DNA of 52,212 nucleotides from Actinomycetes bacterium (GTDB taxonomy: Bacteria; Actinomycetota; Acidimicrobiia; Acidimicrobiales; RAAP-2). A program made the position numbers and the translations under genes. The notes beneath the pieces are model-generated. The model did not search any database, was not told where the DNA came from, and saw only the letters and a list, made by a program, of their open reading frames with translations. The stretch spans positions 1-52,212 of the forward strand of contig JAJYWF010000004.1 of assembly GCA_021791635.1 (NCBI GenBank), given 5' to 3'. Below are positions 1 to 9,347 of the stretch, piece after piece; the stretch's first letter is position 1; each line of letters starts with the position of its first letter.

Positions 1-326
1 CTGTCGTCGCCGCGCTCGGCCACCTCCCGGCGCCGCCGGAGCATCACGGCCCCGATCACCGGGTGGGTGATCGCGTTGAGGTCGGCCAGGGCGGTGGGGT
101 CGCCGAAGGCGGCCGCGGCCAGCGCCGGCCGGTCGATCGTCCCGTCGGCGGCGACGATCCCGGGCCCGAAGCGCTGGACCAGGGCGGCGTACGTCGGCTG
201 TCCGGGGAGGACCACCTCACGGGCCACGGCGTCGGCGTCGATCAGCACTGCGCCCCGGGCCACGAGCAGGTCCGCCACGGCCGACTTCCCGCAGCCGATC
301 CCACCGGTGAGCCCGAGGGCGAACAT
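1..326 (-). CDS. coaE: dephospho-CoA kinase, truncated by the window's left end
   Basis: Catalyses the last step of coenzyme A synthesis, phosphorylating the 3'-hydroxyl of the ribose of dephospho-CoA in the cytoplasm. The visible N-terminal 108 residues begin MFALGLTGGIGCGKS, giving the family P-loop, followed by the DADAVAREV stretch that contacts substrate in CoaE and by an NAITHP segment typical of the family. About half of a usual ~200-residue protein is missing beyond the window edge. The ATG at 326 shares its A with the TGA stop of the upstream methyltransferase (TGATG), so the two are probably translationally coupled. In mycobacteria coaE follows rpsA directly; here it is some 21.7 kb away. 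Confidence 0.93.
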   Translation of the reverse strand, partial: MFALGLTGGIGCGKSAVADLLVARGAVLIDADAVAREVVLPGQPTYAALVQRFGPGIVAADGTIDRPALAAAAFGDPTALADLNAITHPVIGAVMLRRRREVAERGDD

Positions 327-1156
327 CAACGTCCCTCGGACGGCCCCCGCCGTGGTCGCCGGCACACGGCGAACAGCACCAGGGTGGTGTCGTCGGGGTT
401 CTCGGTGACGAACCAGTCGTCGGCGGTGATCCCGGTCGTCCCCCCGGTGTCGCTCCGGGCCATGAGCCGGTACGCCAGCGGGAGCAGGTGGGTGTACGCC
501 GCCACGTACCACTTCCGGGGGATCCGGTGTCGGAGGTCCAGCACGTCGAGGGCGAGGAAACGGTTGCCTCGCTCCCGCCGGGCGGCGAAGTCGGCCTTCA
601 CGTGCGCCGCGGCGTCGACCCCTCCCAGCCAGACCTCGTCGAAATGCCGGTGAAGGAGCTCGTCGAGCTCGGCTCGACCGAACAGGTGCACGTGGAACGG
701 GTTCTCGAAGTCGGCGGGCGCGTTCGGGGTCAGGAAGAACGCCGCCCCGGCCTCCGAGAGGACCCGGGCGATCTCGCTCACGTGCCGCTCGGGCTCGACG
801 AAGTGCTCGATCAAGTGCGACGAGCAGACCCATTCGAACGAGGCCGGAGCCAGACCGAGCTCGAGGGCGTCCATCCGGGCCACCCGCAGCCCGGCACCGC
901 CGAACTGGCCCGAAGCCGTCTTGGTGGCCTCGGCGCTGTAGTCCACCCCCACCACCGGGCGGTCGGGCCCCCCGAGCCCCACCGACTCGAACCCGTGACC
1001 GCAGCCCACGTCCAGGAGCCGGCCCGGGCCGAGGCGCTCCACCACCGACCGGTACCCGGCGGCGTGCAACGCGAGCAGCGAGTCGGGCGTCACCCCGGGC
1101 TGGGGCCGCTCTCCGGTCAGCCTCGCCCCTCGCCTTCCCTCGATCCCGATTGCCAC
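326..1156 (-). CDS. class I SAM-dependent methyltransferase
   Basis: A 276-residue cytoplasmic methyltransferase of the Methyltransf_11/23 type. SAM-binding motif I is DVGCGHG at residues 49-55, followed by a GVDYS segment (motif II region) and a post-I acidic position. The acceptor is unknown; location beside surface-glycan genes suggests a sugar or lipid-linked intermediate, but this is inference. The start is a GTG at 1156 preceded by a GCAGG Shine-Dalgarno-like sequence with a six-base spacer. The gene ends overlapping the coaE start by one base. It is divergent from the aftD-like gene across an intergenic region that holds an 11-bp inverted repeat whose left arm covers this start codon. 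Confidence 0.8.
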   Translation of the reverse strand: MAIGIEGRRGARLTGERPQPGVTPDSLLALHAAGYRSVVERLGPGRLLDVGCGHGFESVGLGGPDRPVVGVDYSAEATKTASGQFGGAGLRVARMDALELGLAPASFEWVCSSHLIEHFVEPERHVSEIARVLSEAGAAFFLTPNAPADFENPFHVHLFGRAELDELLHRHFDEVWLGGVDAAAHVKADFAARRERGNRFLALDVLDLRHRIPRKWYVAAYTHLLPLAYRLMARSDTGGTTGITADDWFVTENPDDTTLVLFAVCRRPRRGPSEGR

Positions 1157-1211
1157 GTGCGACCTGCCATCCCTGCTCGACGACGGCTGCCTACACTACC
1201 GTGGCAATCGG
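1146..1211. repeat. 11-bp inverted repeat spanning the methyltransferase/aftD divergent region
   Basis: CCGATTGCCAC at 1146-1156 and GTGGCAATCGG at 1201-1211 are perfect reverse complements separated by 44 bases. The left arm coincides with the methyltransferase GTG start, and the right arm lies about 117 bases upstream of the chosen aftD start. It could be a regulator site or chance; no regulator is encoded next to it. Confidence 0.5.
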
Positions 1212-1327
1212 CGGCGACGGGGCTGCGTCCGTACGAACCAACGGAACGGAGCACCGTCCCGGTCCCCAGCAGGTCCTCCGGTGCTGTGGCCGGAAGTACC
1301 GTGGCCCGCTCCCGCCGGACCGAGACG

Positions 1328-4300
1328 ATGCCGACGACCCCTTCGACGAACCCCGAGCCGCCGCCGATCGGCAACGGTGCCCGTGCCCGTGCCGGAACCG
1401 GCGGTGGGGGCACCTGGTCGCTACTGGCCCACCTGGCCCTCGCCCTCATCGCCTACGTCCCGCTCCTGTCCGTCGAGCCCGGCGTGGTCACGTCGGACAC
1501 GAAGACGTACCTCTACCTGGACCCGGCCCGTTTCCTCAGCCAGGTGGCGTTCATGTGGAACCCGACGGTGGCCCTCGGGACGGTGACCCACGAGTACATC
1601 GGGTACCTGCTGCCCATGGGGCCGTTCTACGCCGGGCTGTCCGCGGCCCACGTCCCGATCTGGGTGGCCCAGCGCCTGTGGCTCGGGACGATCCTCTTCG
1701 CCGCCGCCGCCGGCATGCTCTACCTGGGCCGGGTCCTGTCCCTCGACGGCCCCGGACGCTTCGTGGCCGCCCTGGCTTACATGCTCTCGCCGTACTTCCT
1801 CCAGTACGCCGGCCGGATCTCGGTGATCCTCCTGCCCTGGGCCGGTCTCCCGTGGATGGTGGCCTTCGCCGTCCTCGCCCTGCGCCGAGGCGGCTGGAGG
1901 TACCCGGCCCTCTTCGCCGTGGTCGTGGCCCTCGTGAGCGGCATCAACGCCACGGCCATCCTCTACGTGGGCCTGGCCCCGGCCCTGTGGCTGGTGTACG
2001 CGGCCGCCGTCGAACGGGAGGGCACCTGGCGGCAGGCAGTGGCTGCGGCCCTCAGGATCGGAGTGCTGACCGTCCTGTGCAGCCTGTGGTGGATCGCCGG
2101 GCTCCAGGTCGAGGCGGCGTACGGCGTCGACGTCCTCAAGTACACCGAGACCATCCCGTCCACCAGCCAGACCTCTACCGCCGCCGAGGTCATCCGGGGC
2201 CTGGGGTACTGGTACTTCTACGGGGGAGACCGGCTCGGTCCGTGGACGGCGTCGGCGGTCATCTTCACCCAGCAGATCTGGCTCCTGGTCCTCTCGTACC
2301 TCGTGCCGGTCGTGTCGTTCGCCTCGGCCGTACTGGTCCGATGGCGACACCGGGCCTACTTCGTCCTCCTCGTGGTCCTCGGCGTGGTCCTGTCGGTGGG
2401 GGCCAACCCGATCAGCCACCCGACCGCCGTCGGAGGGTTGCTCAAGGCGTTCATGACCGACACCACGGCCGGGCTGGCCCTGCGCTCGACCGACCGGGCC
2501 ACTCCCCTGGTCCTCCTCGGACTGGCCATGCTGGCCGGCACGGGTGTGACGGCGCTCTGGCGACGCCTGCCACGCACCGGCTTGGTGACCGCCGCGGTCA
2601 TCGCCGGGCTGGTCATCGCCAACAACCCGGCGGTCTTCAACGGCGATGCCGAGGTCTCCAGCACGTTCAAGCAGCCGGCCTCGCTCCCCTCCTACGAGAT
2701 GGCGGCCATCGACCACTTGAACGCCACCCACCCCGGGACGAGAGTCCTGGCCATCCCCGGGAACGACTTCGCCGCGTACCGGTGGGGGAACACGGTCGAC
2801 ACCCCCCAGCCGGCGTTCCTCACCAGGACATTCGTGACCCGAGAGCAGCAGGTGATGGGGTCAATGGCGACGGCCGACACCCTGGCGGCCATGGACCTCC
2901 CGGTCCAGACAGGCATCGAGGACTGGACAGGGCTGGCGCCCATGGCCCGCCTCCTGAGCGCCGGGGACGTCCTGGTGGAGTACGACCAGGCCTACGAGCA
3001 CTACGGCGTACCCCAGCCCGAGATCCTGGCCCAGCAGCTGGCCAAGACCCCTGCCGGGCTCAGCCACCCGGTCTCGTTCGGCGCGCCGGTGCCGAACGTC
3101 TCGTCGATCTCGACCCTCGACGAGCAGGACCTGGCCTCTGCACCGAACCCGACCTGGCCGTCACCTCTGGTCACCTACACGGTCACACATCCCCGTCCCA
3201 TGACCCGAGGGGAGTCGAACGCAGGGGCCATCGTCGTCGCCGGGGACGCCACCGGTCTGCAGAACCTGGCCAATTCCGGCCTGCTCGACACCGGGAGCGC
3301 CATCTACTACTCCGGAACCCTCGACTCCCACTCCTCCCAGCTGTCCGAGCTCTTGAAGGGCGGAGCGACCCTGGTGGTGACCGACACCAACCGCAAGGAA
3401 GCCTTCCGCTGGGACACCCTCACCGCCAACTACGGCTACACCGAGACGCCGAGCCAGGACGTGGCCAAGACCACACTGAGCGACAGTCCGATCGACTTGT
3501 TCCCCGGAGCTCCCGCCGGCGCCCGTACGGTGGCTTCCTACGCCGGAGCGGTGAACGTCACCGCCTCCTCCTACGGCAACACCGTCTCCTACACGCCCGA
3601 GGACCGCGCCTACGCGGCCATCGACGGCAACCCCGACACCAGCTGGGAGACCGGTACCTTCGTCCCCAACCCCTCGGGTCAGTGGTGGCAAGTGCAATTC
3701 ACCAATCCGGCCGCCACCGACCACGTCACGCTCACCCAGCCGCTCACCGGCACACGGAAGCGTTGGATCACCCGGGCCACCTTGACCTTCGACGGCCACT
3801 CACCGGTCACCGTCCGCCTCACCGCCGCCTCCCGCAGGCCCGGAGGACAGGTCGTCACGTTCCCCGAGCGCACGTTCCGAACTCTTCGGGTCACCATCGA
3901 CGCCACCAGTGACGACCAGGCGTCGCCGGCCACAGCCTCTGCCGTAGGTCTCTCCGAGGTCGCCGTGCCCGGCGAAGCTGTCCAAGAGGTCATCGTCATG
4001 CCCACCGACCTCCTCGCCGCCGCTGGAGCGAGGTCGCTCGCCGACCGACTCGACCTTTCCATGAGCCGGCAGCGGGTGTCCCCTTTCCCGCCTCGCTCCG
4101 ACCCCGAGACGACGATCACCCGCCAGTTCACACTGCCGACCGCCCGTACGTTCTCGCTGTCGGGCACGGCCAGCCTCTCCACCCTCATCCCCGACGACGA
4201 GATCGACCGGCTGCTCGGGGTGCCCGGGTCCACAGGCAGCGGTGTGGTGGCCTACTCCTCAGGTCGGCTCCCCGGCGGCTTGGCGTCGACGGCCGGAGCC

Positions 4301-6034
4301 GCCATCGACGGCAACCCGGCCACCGCCTGGCAGCCTGGATTCGAGGCGTCGTACCAGAAAGGCGCTTCGCTCCAGTACGACCTCCCCTCCACACTGACGT
4401 TCCACCACATGAACCTCCAGGTGATCGCCGACGGGCGCCCCTCGGTCCCGAAGTCGATCTCGGTAACCACCGAGACCGCCACCGGTCAGGTGACCGCCAC
4501 CCGGGACCTCACGCTCCCGCCGATCGCCGACAGCCGCACGCCGGGGGCTACGACGACCGTCCCCCTCACATTCCCGGCGGTGACCGGACGCCGCATCCGG
4601 GTCACGGTGACCGGGGTACGCCTCGAGTACACGACGAACTACTACGCCGAGTCCCCCACCGCCCTCCCGATGGGCATCGCCGAGCTCGGCATTCCCGGTC
4701 TCAGCATCCCCCCGTACCCGTCCACAGTGCCTGGCGTCTGCCAGTCCAACCTCGTCTCCATCGACGGCCGGCCGATCACAGTCCGGGTGACCGGAAGCAC
4801 GGCCACCGCCCTGGCCAACGGCACGTTGTCGGTGGTGCCCTGCGGCGCCGACGCTTCGGGCATCACCCTCTCGGCCGGGACCCACATTCTCCAGACGGCG
4901 GTCGCCCATCGGCCGAGCGGGGTGAACTGCATGGCCGCGGCCGACTGCAACGGCTGGAACATCGACCAGCTCACACTGGACTCCGCTCCCGGAGGTGGTC
5001 CCGAGCCCACCACCTCGAGCGGCAAGGTTCCCGCCCCCTCGCCGGGCCCGGCACCCAAGGTGGTCACCGGTTCTCGCGCTATCGATTCGGAGCACGTGGC
5101 CGTCAGCGACGCCCACGGGCCGTTCGAGCTCGTCCTCGGGCAGAGCATCAACGCCGGGTGGCATGCCGTGGCCACCCCCCGGCCAGGCGCTCCAGCTGGA
5201 TCCCACAGCGTCGACCTCGGCCCGCCAGAGCTGGTGGACAGCTTCGCCAACGGCTGGCCGGTCACCGCCGGGCAGCTTGCCGCCCTCGGGGTCACCGGTC
5301 CCCACGGGACCGGCGGCTTCGACGTCGAGCTGTCGTGGACGCCCCAGGAACGGGTATGGGCGGCATTGGCGATATCGGGCGTGACCGTGGTCGTCTGCGC
5401 GGTCCTCGGGTTCCTGCCCGAGACCTGGAAGAAGTCCCTCCGCCGCCGGAAGACCGACGGTGCCACCAGGGGCTCCCGCCGCGGCTCCCGCAGCGATGCC
5501 GACCGAGGCTCCCGCAGCGATGTCGACCGCGCCTCCCGCAGCGATGTCGACCGCGCCTCTCCTAGGCGTGGGAGCCGCGGTCGCCTCCCGGGCGCGGTCC
5601 GGGTTTCGGGGCCGGGTACTGACCGTCCGGAGCTGGCACCGCCGTGGTGCGCGCCGGCACCCCGCCCGGGCCGACGGGCCATGGTGGCCGTCGTCGTCCT
5701 GACCGGTGTGGTCGCCGGGGCCATCTCGTACCCCCTGGTCGGCCTGGCCGCCGCCGTGGTCGTCGCCCTCGCCCTGGTGGTGGACCGCCTCCGGGTGGTC
5801 ACGGCGGTGCTGGCGGTCGGCTTCCTCGTGGCCGCCGCCGCCAGTGTCGTGGTGGGCCAGTGGGTGCACCCACTGCCCGAGAGCTCGAACTGGCCGGCGG
5901 CATACTCGGTCGCCTCCGAGCTCACCTGGACGGCCGTGGTCTTCCTCGGGGTCGACGCCGTGGTGGAGACGGTGCGCCGGGTGGGCGCCCGGCGACGATC
6001 GGAGCCCGGGCCCGAATGCGGGGCCGGCCCGTAG
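1328..6034 (+). CDS. aftD: alpha-(1->3)-arabinofuranosyltransferase, AftD / DUF3367 family
   Basis: A very large (1568-residue) GT-C membrane glycosyltransferase. In mycobacteria AftD uses decaprenyl-phospho-arabinose to add branching arabinose to arabinan outside the cytoplasmic membrane. An N-terminal multi-spanning region (about residues 28-600) has an extracellular SDTKTYLYLDPARFL loop with the likely catalytic Asp57, followed by GYLLPMGPF as in the family. Two discoidin/CBM-like modules follow, around residues 735-880 (NPDTSWETG) and 960-1140 (NPATAWQPG). The C-terminus has a transmembrane helix near 1345-1362, a charged loop of 8-residue repeats and further helices. The ATG at 1328 lacks a strong ribosome-binding site, so an earlier start is possible; the reading frame stays open upstream to 488. 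The natural acceptor glycan is unknown. Confidence 0.85.
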   Translation: MPTTPSTNPEPPPIGNGARARAGTGGGGTWSLLAHLALALIAYVPLLSVEPGVVTSDTKTYLYLDPARFLSQVAFMWNPTVALGTVTHEYIGYLLPMGPFYAGLSAAHVPIWVAQRLWLGTILFAAAAGMLYLGRVLSLDGPGRFVAALAYMLSPYFLQYAGRISVILLPWAGLPWMVAFAVLALRRGGWRYPALFAVVVALVSGINATAILYVGLAPALWLVYAAAVEREGTWRQAVAAALRIGVLTVLCSLWWIAGLQVEAAYGVDVLKYTETIPSTSQTSTAAEVIRGLGYWYFYGGDRLGPWTASAVIFTQQIWLLVLSYLVPVVSFASAVLVRWRHRAYFVLLVVLGVVLSVGANPISHPTAVGGLLKAFMTDTTAGLALRSTDRATPLVLLGLAMLAGTGVTALWRRLPRTGLVTAAVIAGLVIANNPAVFNGDAEVSSTFKQPASLPSYEMAAIDHLNATHPGTRVLAIPGNDFAAYRWGNTVDTPQPAFLTRTFVTREQQVMGSMATADTLAAMDLPVQTGIEDWTGLAPMARLLSAGDVLVEYDQAYEHYGVPQPEILAQQLAKTPAGLSHPVSFGAPVPNVSSISTLDEQDLASAPNPTWPSPLVTYTVTHPRPMTRGESNAGAIVVAGDATGLQNLANSGLLDTGSAIYYSGTLDSHSSQLSELLKGGATLVVTDTNRKEAFRWDTLTANYGYTETPSQDVAKTTLSDSPIDLFPGAPAGARTVASYAGAVNVTASSYGNTVSYTPEDRAYAAIDGNPDTSWETGTFVPNPSGQWWQVQFTNPAATDHVTLTQPLTGTRKRWITRATLTFDGHSPVTVRLTAASRRPGGQVVTFPERTFRTLRVTIDATSDDQASPATASAVGLSEVAVPGEAVQEVIVMPTDLLAAAGARSLADRLDLSMSRQRVSPFPPRSDPETTITRQFTLPTARTFSLSGTASLSTLIPDDEIDRLLGVPGSTGSGVVAYSSGRLPGGLASTAGAAIDGNPATAWQPGFEASYQKGASLQYDLPSTLTFHHMNLQVIADGRPSVPKSISVTTETATGQVTATRDLTLPPIADSRTPGATTTVPLTFPAVTGRRIRVTVTGVRLEYTTNYYAESPTALPMGIAELGIPGLSIPPYPSTVPGVCQSNLVSIDGRPITVRVTGSTATALANGTLSVVPCGADASGITLSAGTHILQTAVAHRPSGVNCMAAADCNGWNIDQLTLDSAPGGGPEPTTSSGKVPAPSPGPAPKVVTGSRAIDSEHVAVSDAHGPFELVLGQSINAGWHAVATPRPGAPAGSHSVDLGPPELVDSFANGWPVTAGQLAALGVTGPHGTGGFDVELSWTPQERVWAALAISGVTVVVCAVLGFLPETWKKSLRRRKTDGATRGSRRGSRSDADRGSRSDVDRASRSDVDRASPRRGSRGRLPGAVRVSGPGTDRPELAPPWCAPAPRPGRRAMVAVVVLTGVVAGAISYPLVGLAAAVVVALALVVDRLRVVTAVLAVGFLVAAAASVVVGQWVHPLPESSNWPAAYSVASELTWTAVVFLGVDAVVETVRRVGARRRSEPGPECGAGP
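5483..5554 (+). repeat. three 24-bp tandem repeats inside the aftD-like gene
   Basis: Three in-frame 24-base units (5483-5506, 5507-5530, 5531-5554) encode GSRSDADR, GSRSDVDR and ASRSDVDR, residues about 1386-1409. The units differ by only one to three bases. They form a charged linker between two predicted transmembrane helices and probably vary in copy number between strains. Confidence 0.85.
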
Positions 6035-6040
6035 GCGGCT

Positions 6041-7315
6041 TCAGCCCGGGGGCGAGGAACGCCCCATGTCGGCCACGAGGGCCTCGAGCGCGCTGCGGGC
6101 GGTGGCCTCCCAGGTGAACCAGCGCGAGCGCTCGAGCGCCCCCTTGCCCAGCCGGGCCCGCAGGGCTTCGTCGCCCAAGACCTGGCGCATGGCCGCGGCC
6201 AACCCGTCGACCCCTGTAGCCAGGAGGCCCGTACGGCCGTCCACGACCGCGTCGCGGTGGCCGGCGATGTCGGTGGCCACCGCCGGCGTGCCGCAGGCCC
6301 CCGCTTCGGTGAGGGTCATCCCCCACCCCTCCCGCTGGGACGCCGAGGCCACCAACCAGGCCTTGCGGTACCACTCGGCGATCTCCTCGTCACCCAGCCT
6401 TCCGGGGAGGTCGATCCAGTCGTCTGCTCCCAGCCGGTGCCTGAGGGCTTCGAGCGCCGGGCGCTCGTAGCCCTCGCCAACGAGCACGGCCCGCAGGTTC
6501 GGGACGTGCTGTCGGACCTGCACCAGGGCGGACATGAGCAGGTCGAAGCGCTTCACCGGCACCAGGCGACCCACGGCGAGGACCAGCGGAGTCGGAGATC
6601 GTCCCGGTCCGGGCGAGAAGCGATCTTCGACGCCCGGCACGGCCACGGTGACCCTCTCCTCGGGCAGTCCCAACATCTCGACGATCTCCCGACGTGACGA
6701 CTGGGAGAGGGTCACGATCCGGCTCCGACGGTACAGGGGCGGCGCCAACCTGCTCTCCACCAGCTCGCCGATGCGGGCGAGGGAGCTGGGCAGCACCATC
6801 CGCCACATCTCGGCGTGCACATGGTGCAGGAAGACGATCCGGGGCCCCCGATGCCAGATCGGGGAGAAGAACGGCATGCCGTTCCAGACCTCTACCAGCC
6901 CGTCACCCGGCTCCCGTCTCGTGCGGAGCCCCTTCCAGGCCGCGTCGGCGAACACGGCGTAGCGGCCCGAACGCCGCATGGCCCGGTACCCGTCCCGGCG
7001 GATCTCCGCCGACTGCCCGGCCACTGCCGACGTGCGAACGGTGACGTCGATCCCCGCGGCCGCCCAGAGCGAGGCGATCCGGTGCACGTGGAGCTCCGAC
7101 CCGCCGGCCTCGGGATCCTCCAGGTCGCGCCACGCCACGAAGTGCGCTCGGCGCAGCCCGGCGGACCGGGCGATGCCGGCCAGGAGCTCGGTGCTCTCGA
7201 CCCGCACCACCGGGTGCGCTCGGGGATGCCGGACGGTGGCCGGCTGGGTGCCCGCCGGCTGGGCGCCGGGCACGATCACCGCTCGCGTGGGATCGCTCGA
7301 CGGACCGACGGTCAC
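6041..7315 (-). CDS. GT4-family glycosyltransferase
   Basis: A GT-B fold glycosyltransferase that probably transfers a sugar from a nucleotide-sugar donor on the cytoplasmic side of the membrane. The N-terminal Rossmann half includes an HHVHAEMW stretch. The C-terminal half carries the group 1 features VLAVGRLVPVKRFD, GEGYERPAL and EGWGMTLTEAGACGTPAVATD (the E-x7-E donor-binding motif). Donor and acceptor cannot be read from the sequence. The GTG at 7315 has GAGG about nine bases upstream; the frame is open back to 7405, so a start 30 residues earlier is possible. It converges on the aftD-like gene with a six-base gap. Confidence 0.85.
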   Translation of the reverse strand: MTVGPSSDPTRAVIVPGAQPAGTQPATVRHPRAHPVVRVESTELLAGIARSAGLRRAHFVAWRDLEDPEAGGSELHVHRIASLWAAAGIDVTVRTSAVAGQSAEIRRDGYRAMRRSGRYAVFADAAWKGLRTRREPGDGLVEVWNGMPFFSPIWHRGPRIVFLHHVHAEMWRMVLPSSLARIGELVESRLAPPLYRRSRIVTLSQSSRREIVEMLGLPEERVTVAVPGVEDRFSPGPGRSPTPLVLAVGRLVPVKRFDLLMSALVQVRQHVPNLRAVLVGEGYERPALEALRHRLGADDWIDLPGRLGDEEIAEWYRKAWLVASASQREGWGMTLTEAGACGTPAVATDIAGHRDAVVDGRTGLLATGVDGLAAAMRQVLGDEALRARLGKGALERSRWFTWEATARSALEALVADMGRSSPPG

Positions 7316-7613
7316 GCCCGGTGACCTCGGCTGGGTCCCCGGCGGGTCAGCACGGCGGTTCCGACGTCGAGCACATCGGACGATCGTAGCCCTGGCCGCC
7401 CCCACCCACCGCTGGGCACCTCCCCGGGGCCTCCCAATTGGCCCAATCGGCCAACGTCATCGCACCTCCCGCTGCCCGGAGCCGAGACTCGGATCCGCCC
7501 GACGAATACATCATGCACAGCTTATGCAATTTGAACGGAGGTACGAGATCCGATCTGGCCGGTGGTGCCCACCTTCGTGTGCCATTGCGTGGGCACCCAC
7601 GCCAGGGGTCGGC
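7316..7613. other. non-coding spacer with an AT-richer patch
   Basis: About 300 bases lie between the flippase stop and the glycosyltransferase start, both on the minus strand. Around 7500-7560 the composition is clearly more AT-rich than the surroundings. There is an imperfect palindrome, TGCACAGCTTATGCA, near 7513-7527 and, on the minus strand, a TTGCAT...TATTC arrangement that could be a promoter for the glycosyltransferase. I see no convincing gene here. Confidence 0.4.
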
Positions 7614-9347
7614 TCAATCTCGGTCGGCGCGGATCCTCCCCTGGTGCACGACAATGAACCCCCCCAGGACGGTCAGGGCCAGTGCCGCTTGCACCCCCAA
7701 GTCGACCTCGGCCGTGGTCCGTGGGACGCCGTGGGCCGAGAGGACGCCGACGATTGCCGCCGCCGCCCCGGCCACCAGCACGACGGTGATCCACCGACGG
7801 CCCACCGCCAGCAGGTACATGGTGAGAACGACGGTGGCACTGAGGAACACCATGGCCAGGACCAGGGGGGCGAAGGCACTTTCGGCGCCCAGGTACCGCG
7901 ACGAGAACACGAGGGAGAGGAGGAAGTGGGGTGCGGCCAGGGCCAGCACCAGGAGTGCCGTGGCCGGGATCGCCAGCAGGAGCAGCGTCACCGCCGACTG
8001 GCGCAGGGCATGTCCTCCCTCCCTCCACCGGATCGCCGCTTCGGGGAGCAGGTAGCCCCCACCGAGCACGATGGCGCCGAACACGAGCGCCTTGCTGGCC
8101 ACTGACACGGCGGCGTACGAGCCGCTGACCGAGGGGGCGTCACTGCCGACCACGATCACGTCGATGTTCTGGAGGACGGCCATCATGGCCAGCGCCACCA
8201 GAGCCGCCCCCAGGTCGGTGACCATGCCCCGTCGCTCCTCGACAGGAGCCTGCAGCACCCGTTCGCGTCTCAAGGCGGTCGCCCATCGCCGACGTTGCTC
8301 GGCGGGTCGCCAGCTCAGTCCCCACCGGTACCCCAATGCCCATCGACGGCCCGGACCGGGTGGGCGGGCCGAGGCGCGACGATCCTCCTCCCGAGCCCAC
8401 GTCCGGTCGGCGAAGGTCCGGGCGTGGACCGCCGTCACCACCTCTCCCAGCAGCACGCCGAGCGCCGCTCCTGGGGCCCCGAGCCCCAGCCCCACCAGGC
8501 ACACCATGGCCACGCTGCGGACAGCGCCCTCGACCACCAAGTTCACCGACAGGGCGCGGTAGTTCCGTCGGGACTGGAGCAGCCCCCGATCGAGGCAGAG
8601 CAGGATCCACACCGCTCCGGCGATGGCGATGGCGTCCACGCCGACGGCCGAGCGCTGCCTCAAGAGACGCGACGAGAGGGGCCCCAGGGCGACGACAACG
8701 GCACCGAAGATCACCAGGGCGACGGCGCCGAACCGGTGGAGGCGCCGGCCCCATCGCTGGGCCAGATCGGTGGCTCCCCCACCCTGCCAGGTGGTGAGCC
8801 GGCGGACTACGGCGACGATCACCGCCGAACCGGGCATCGAGACAATGAGGAAGAGGCCGGTGAGCTGGTTCAGCTCTCCGTACCCACGGGTCGTGAGGAG
8901 GCGGGCCAGCAGGACCGTCACGATGACGTTCAACCCGTTGGCCCCGACCCCGGCCAGAGCCAACGGTCCGGCTTGGAGCAGGCCTGACCTCACCGTGTCG
9001 GCGGTCACCTCGGCCGGCGGCACCGGGGATCCCGGGCCGGCCGCGCCACCGCGACCGCCGGCCGGGAGGACGAGCTCGCCCCCGAGGGCCGGCATGACCG
9101 AGCTCGGGCCCAGCGACAACGCCGCCGGCACCCCCTCCACCGTCGCCTCGATGGCTTCGACCGTGCCCACGGCATGCCCGGCGCGTCGGAGTGGCGCGCC
9201 CGTCCCCGACGGCCCGGTCGACTCCGACCGGTGGCCATGCTCCTGAGGCGAGGAAGGCTCCGCCCGCTCCGCCCGCTGCCTTCGCCTCGGCACCCCTGTA
9301 CCCTCCGTTCCGGGGTCCCCCGGTCGTGTCTCGGGCTCGGGGTTCAC
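7614..9347 (-). CDS. Wzx-like polysaccharide flippase (MOP superfamily membrane protein)
   Basis: A roughly 577-residue polytopic membrane protein of the oligosaccharidyl-lipid flippase type, expected to move a lipid-linked glycan across the cytoplasmic membrane. After a disordered Pro/Gly/Glu-rich N-terminus of about 110 residues there is a series of hydrophobic helices beginning GPLALAGVGANGLNVIV, followed by LARLLTTRGYGELNQLTGLF, which matches the first two helices of the family. A basic/hydrophilic central loop (WALGYRWGLSWRPAEQRRR region) separates two helical halves. The start is uncertain: GTG at 9347 is chosen because the upstream sequence faces the divergent aminotransferase promoter, but GTG at 9008 would still keep all helices. 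It flanks the glycosyltransferase gene and fits a surface-glycan assembly role. Confidence 0.78.
   Translation of the reverse strand: MNPEPETRPGDPGTEGTGVPRRRQRAERAEPSSPQEHGHRSESTGPSGTGAPLRRAGHAVGTVEAIEATVEGVPAALSLGPSSVMPALGGELVLPAGGRGGAAGPGSPVPPAEVTADTVRSGLLQAGPLALAGVGANGLNVIVTVLLARLLTTRGYGELNQLTGLFLIVSMPGSAVIVAVVRRLTTWQGGGATDLAQRWGRRLHRFGAVALVIFGAVVVALGPLSSRLLRQRSAVGVDAIAIAGAVWILLCLDRGLLQSRRNYRALSVNLVVEGAVRSVAMVCLVGLGLGAPGAALGVLLGEVVTAVHARTFADRTWAREEDRRASARPPGPGRRWALGYRWGLSWRPAEQRRRWATALRRERVLQAPVEERRGMVTDLGAALVALAMMAVLQNIDVIVVGSDAPSVSGSYAAVSVASKALVFGAIVLGGGYLLPEAAIRWREGGHALRQSAVTLLLLAIPATALLVLALAAPHFLLSLVFSSRYLGAESAFAPLVLAMVFLSATVVLTMYLLAVGRRWITVVLVAGAAAAIVGVLSAHGVPRTTAEVDLGVQAALALTVLGGFIVVHQGRIRADRD

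Noticed and set aside
488-1327. Upstream extension of the aftD-like reading frame
   Set aside because: The added residues have the composition of a frame opposite a real gene, and the methyltransferase occupies this DNA on the other strand.
4259-5869. Long minus-strand open frame opposite the AftD C-terminus
   Set aside because: It is compositionally a shadow of the plus-strand gene with no recognisable domain; long antisense frames are expected at high GC.
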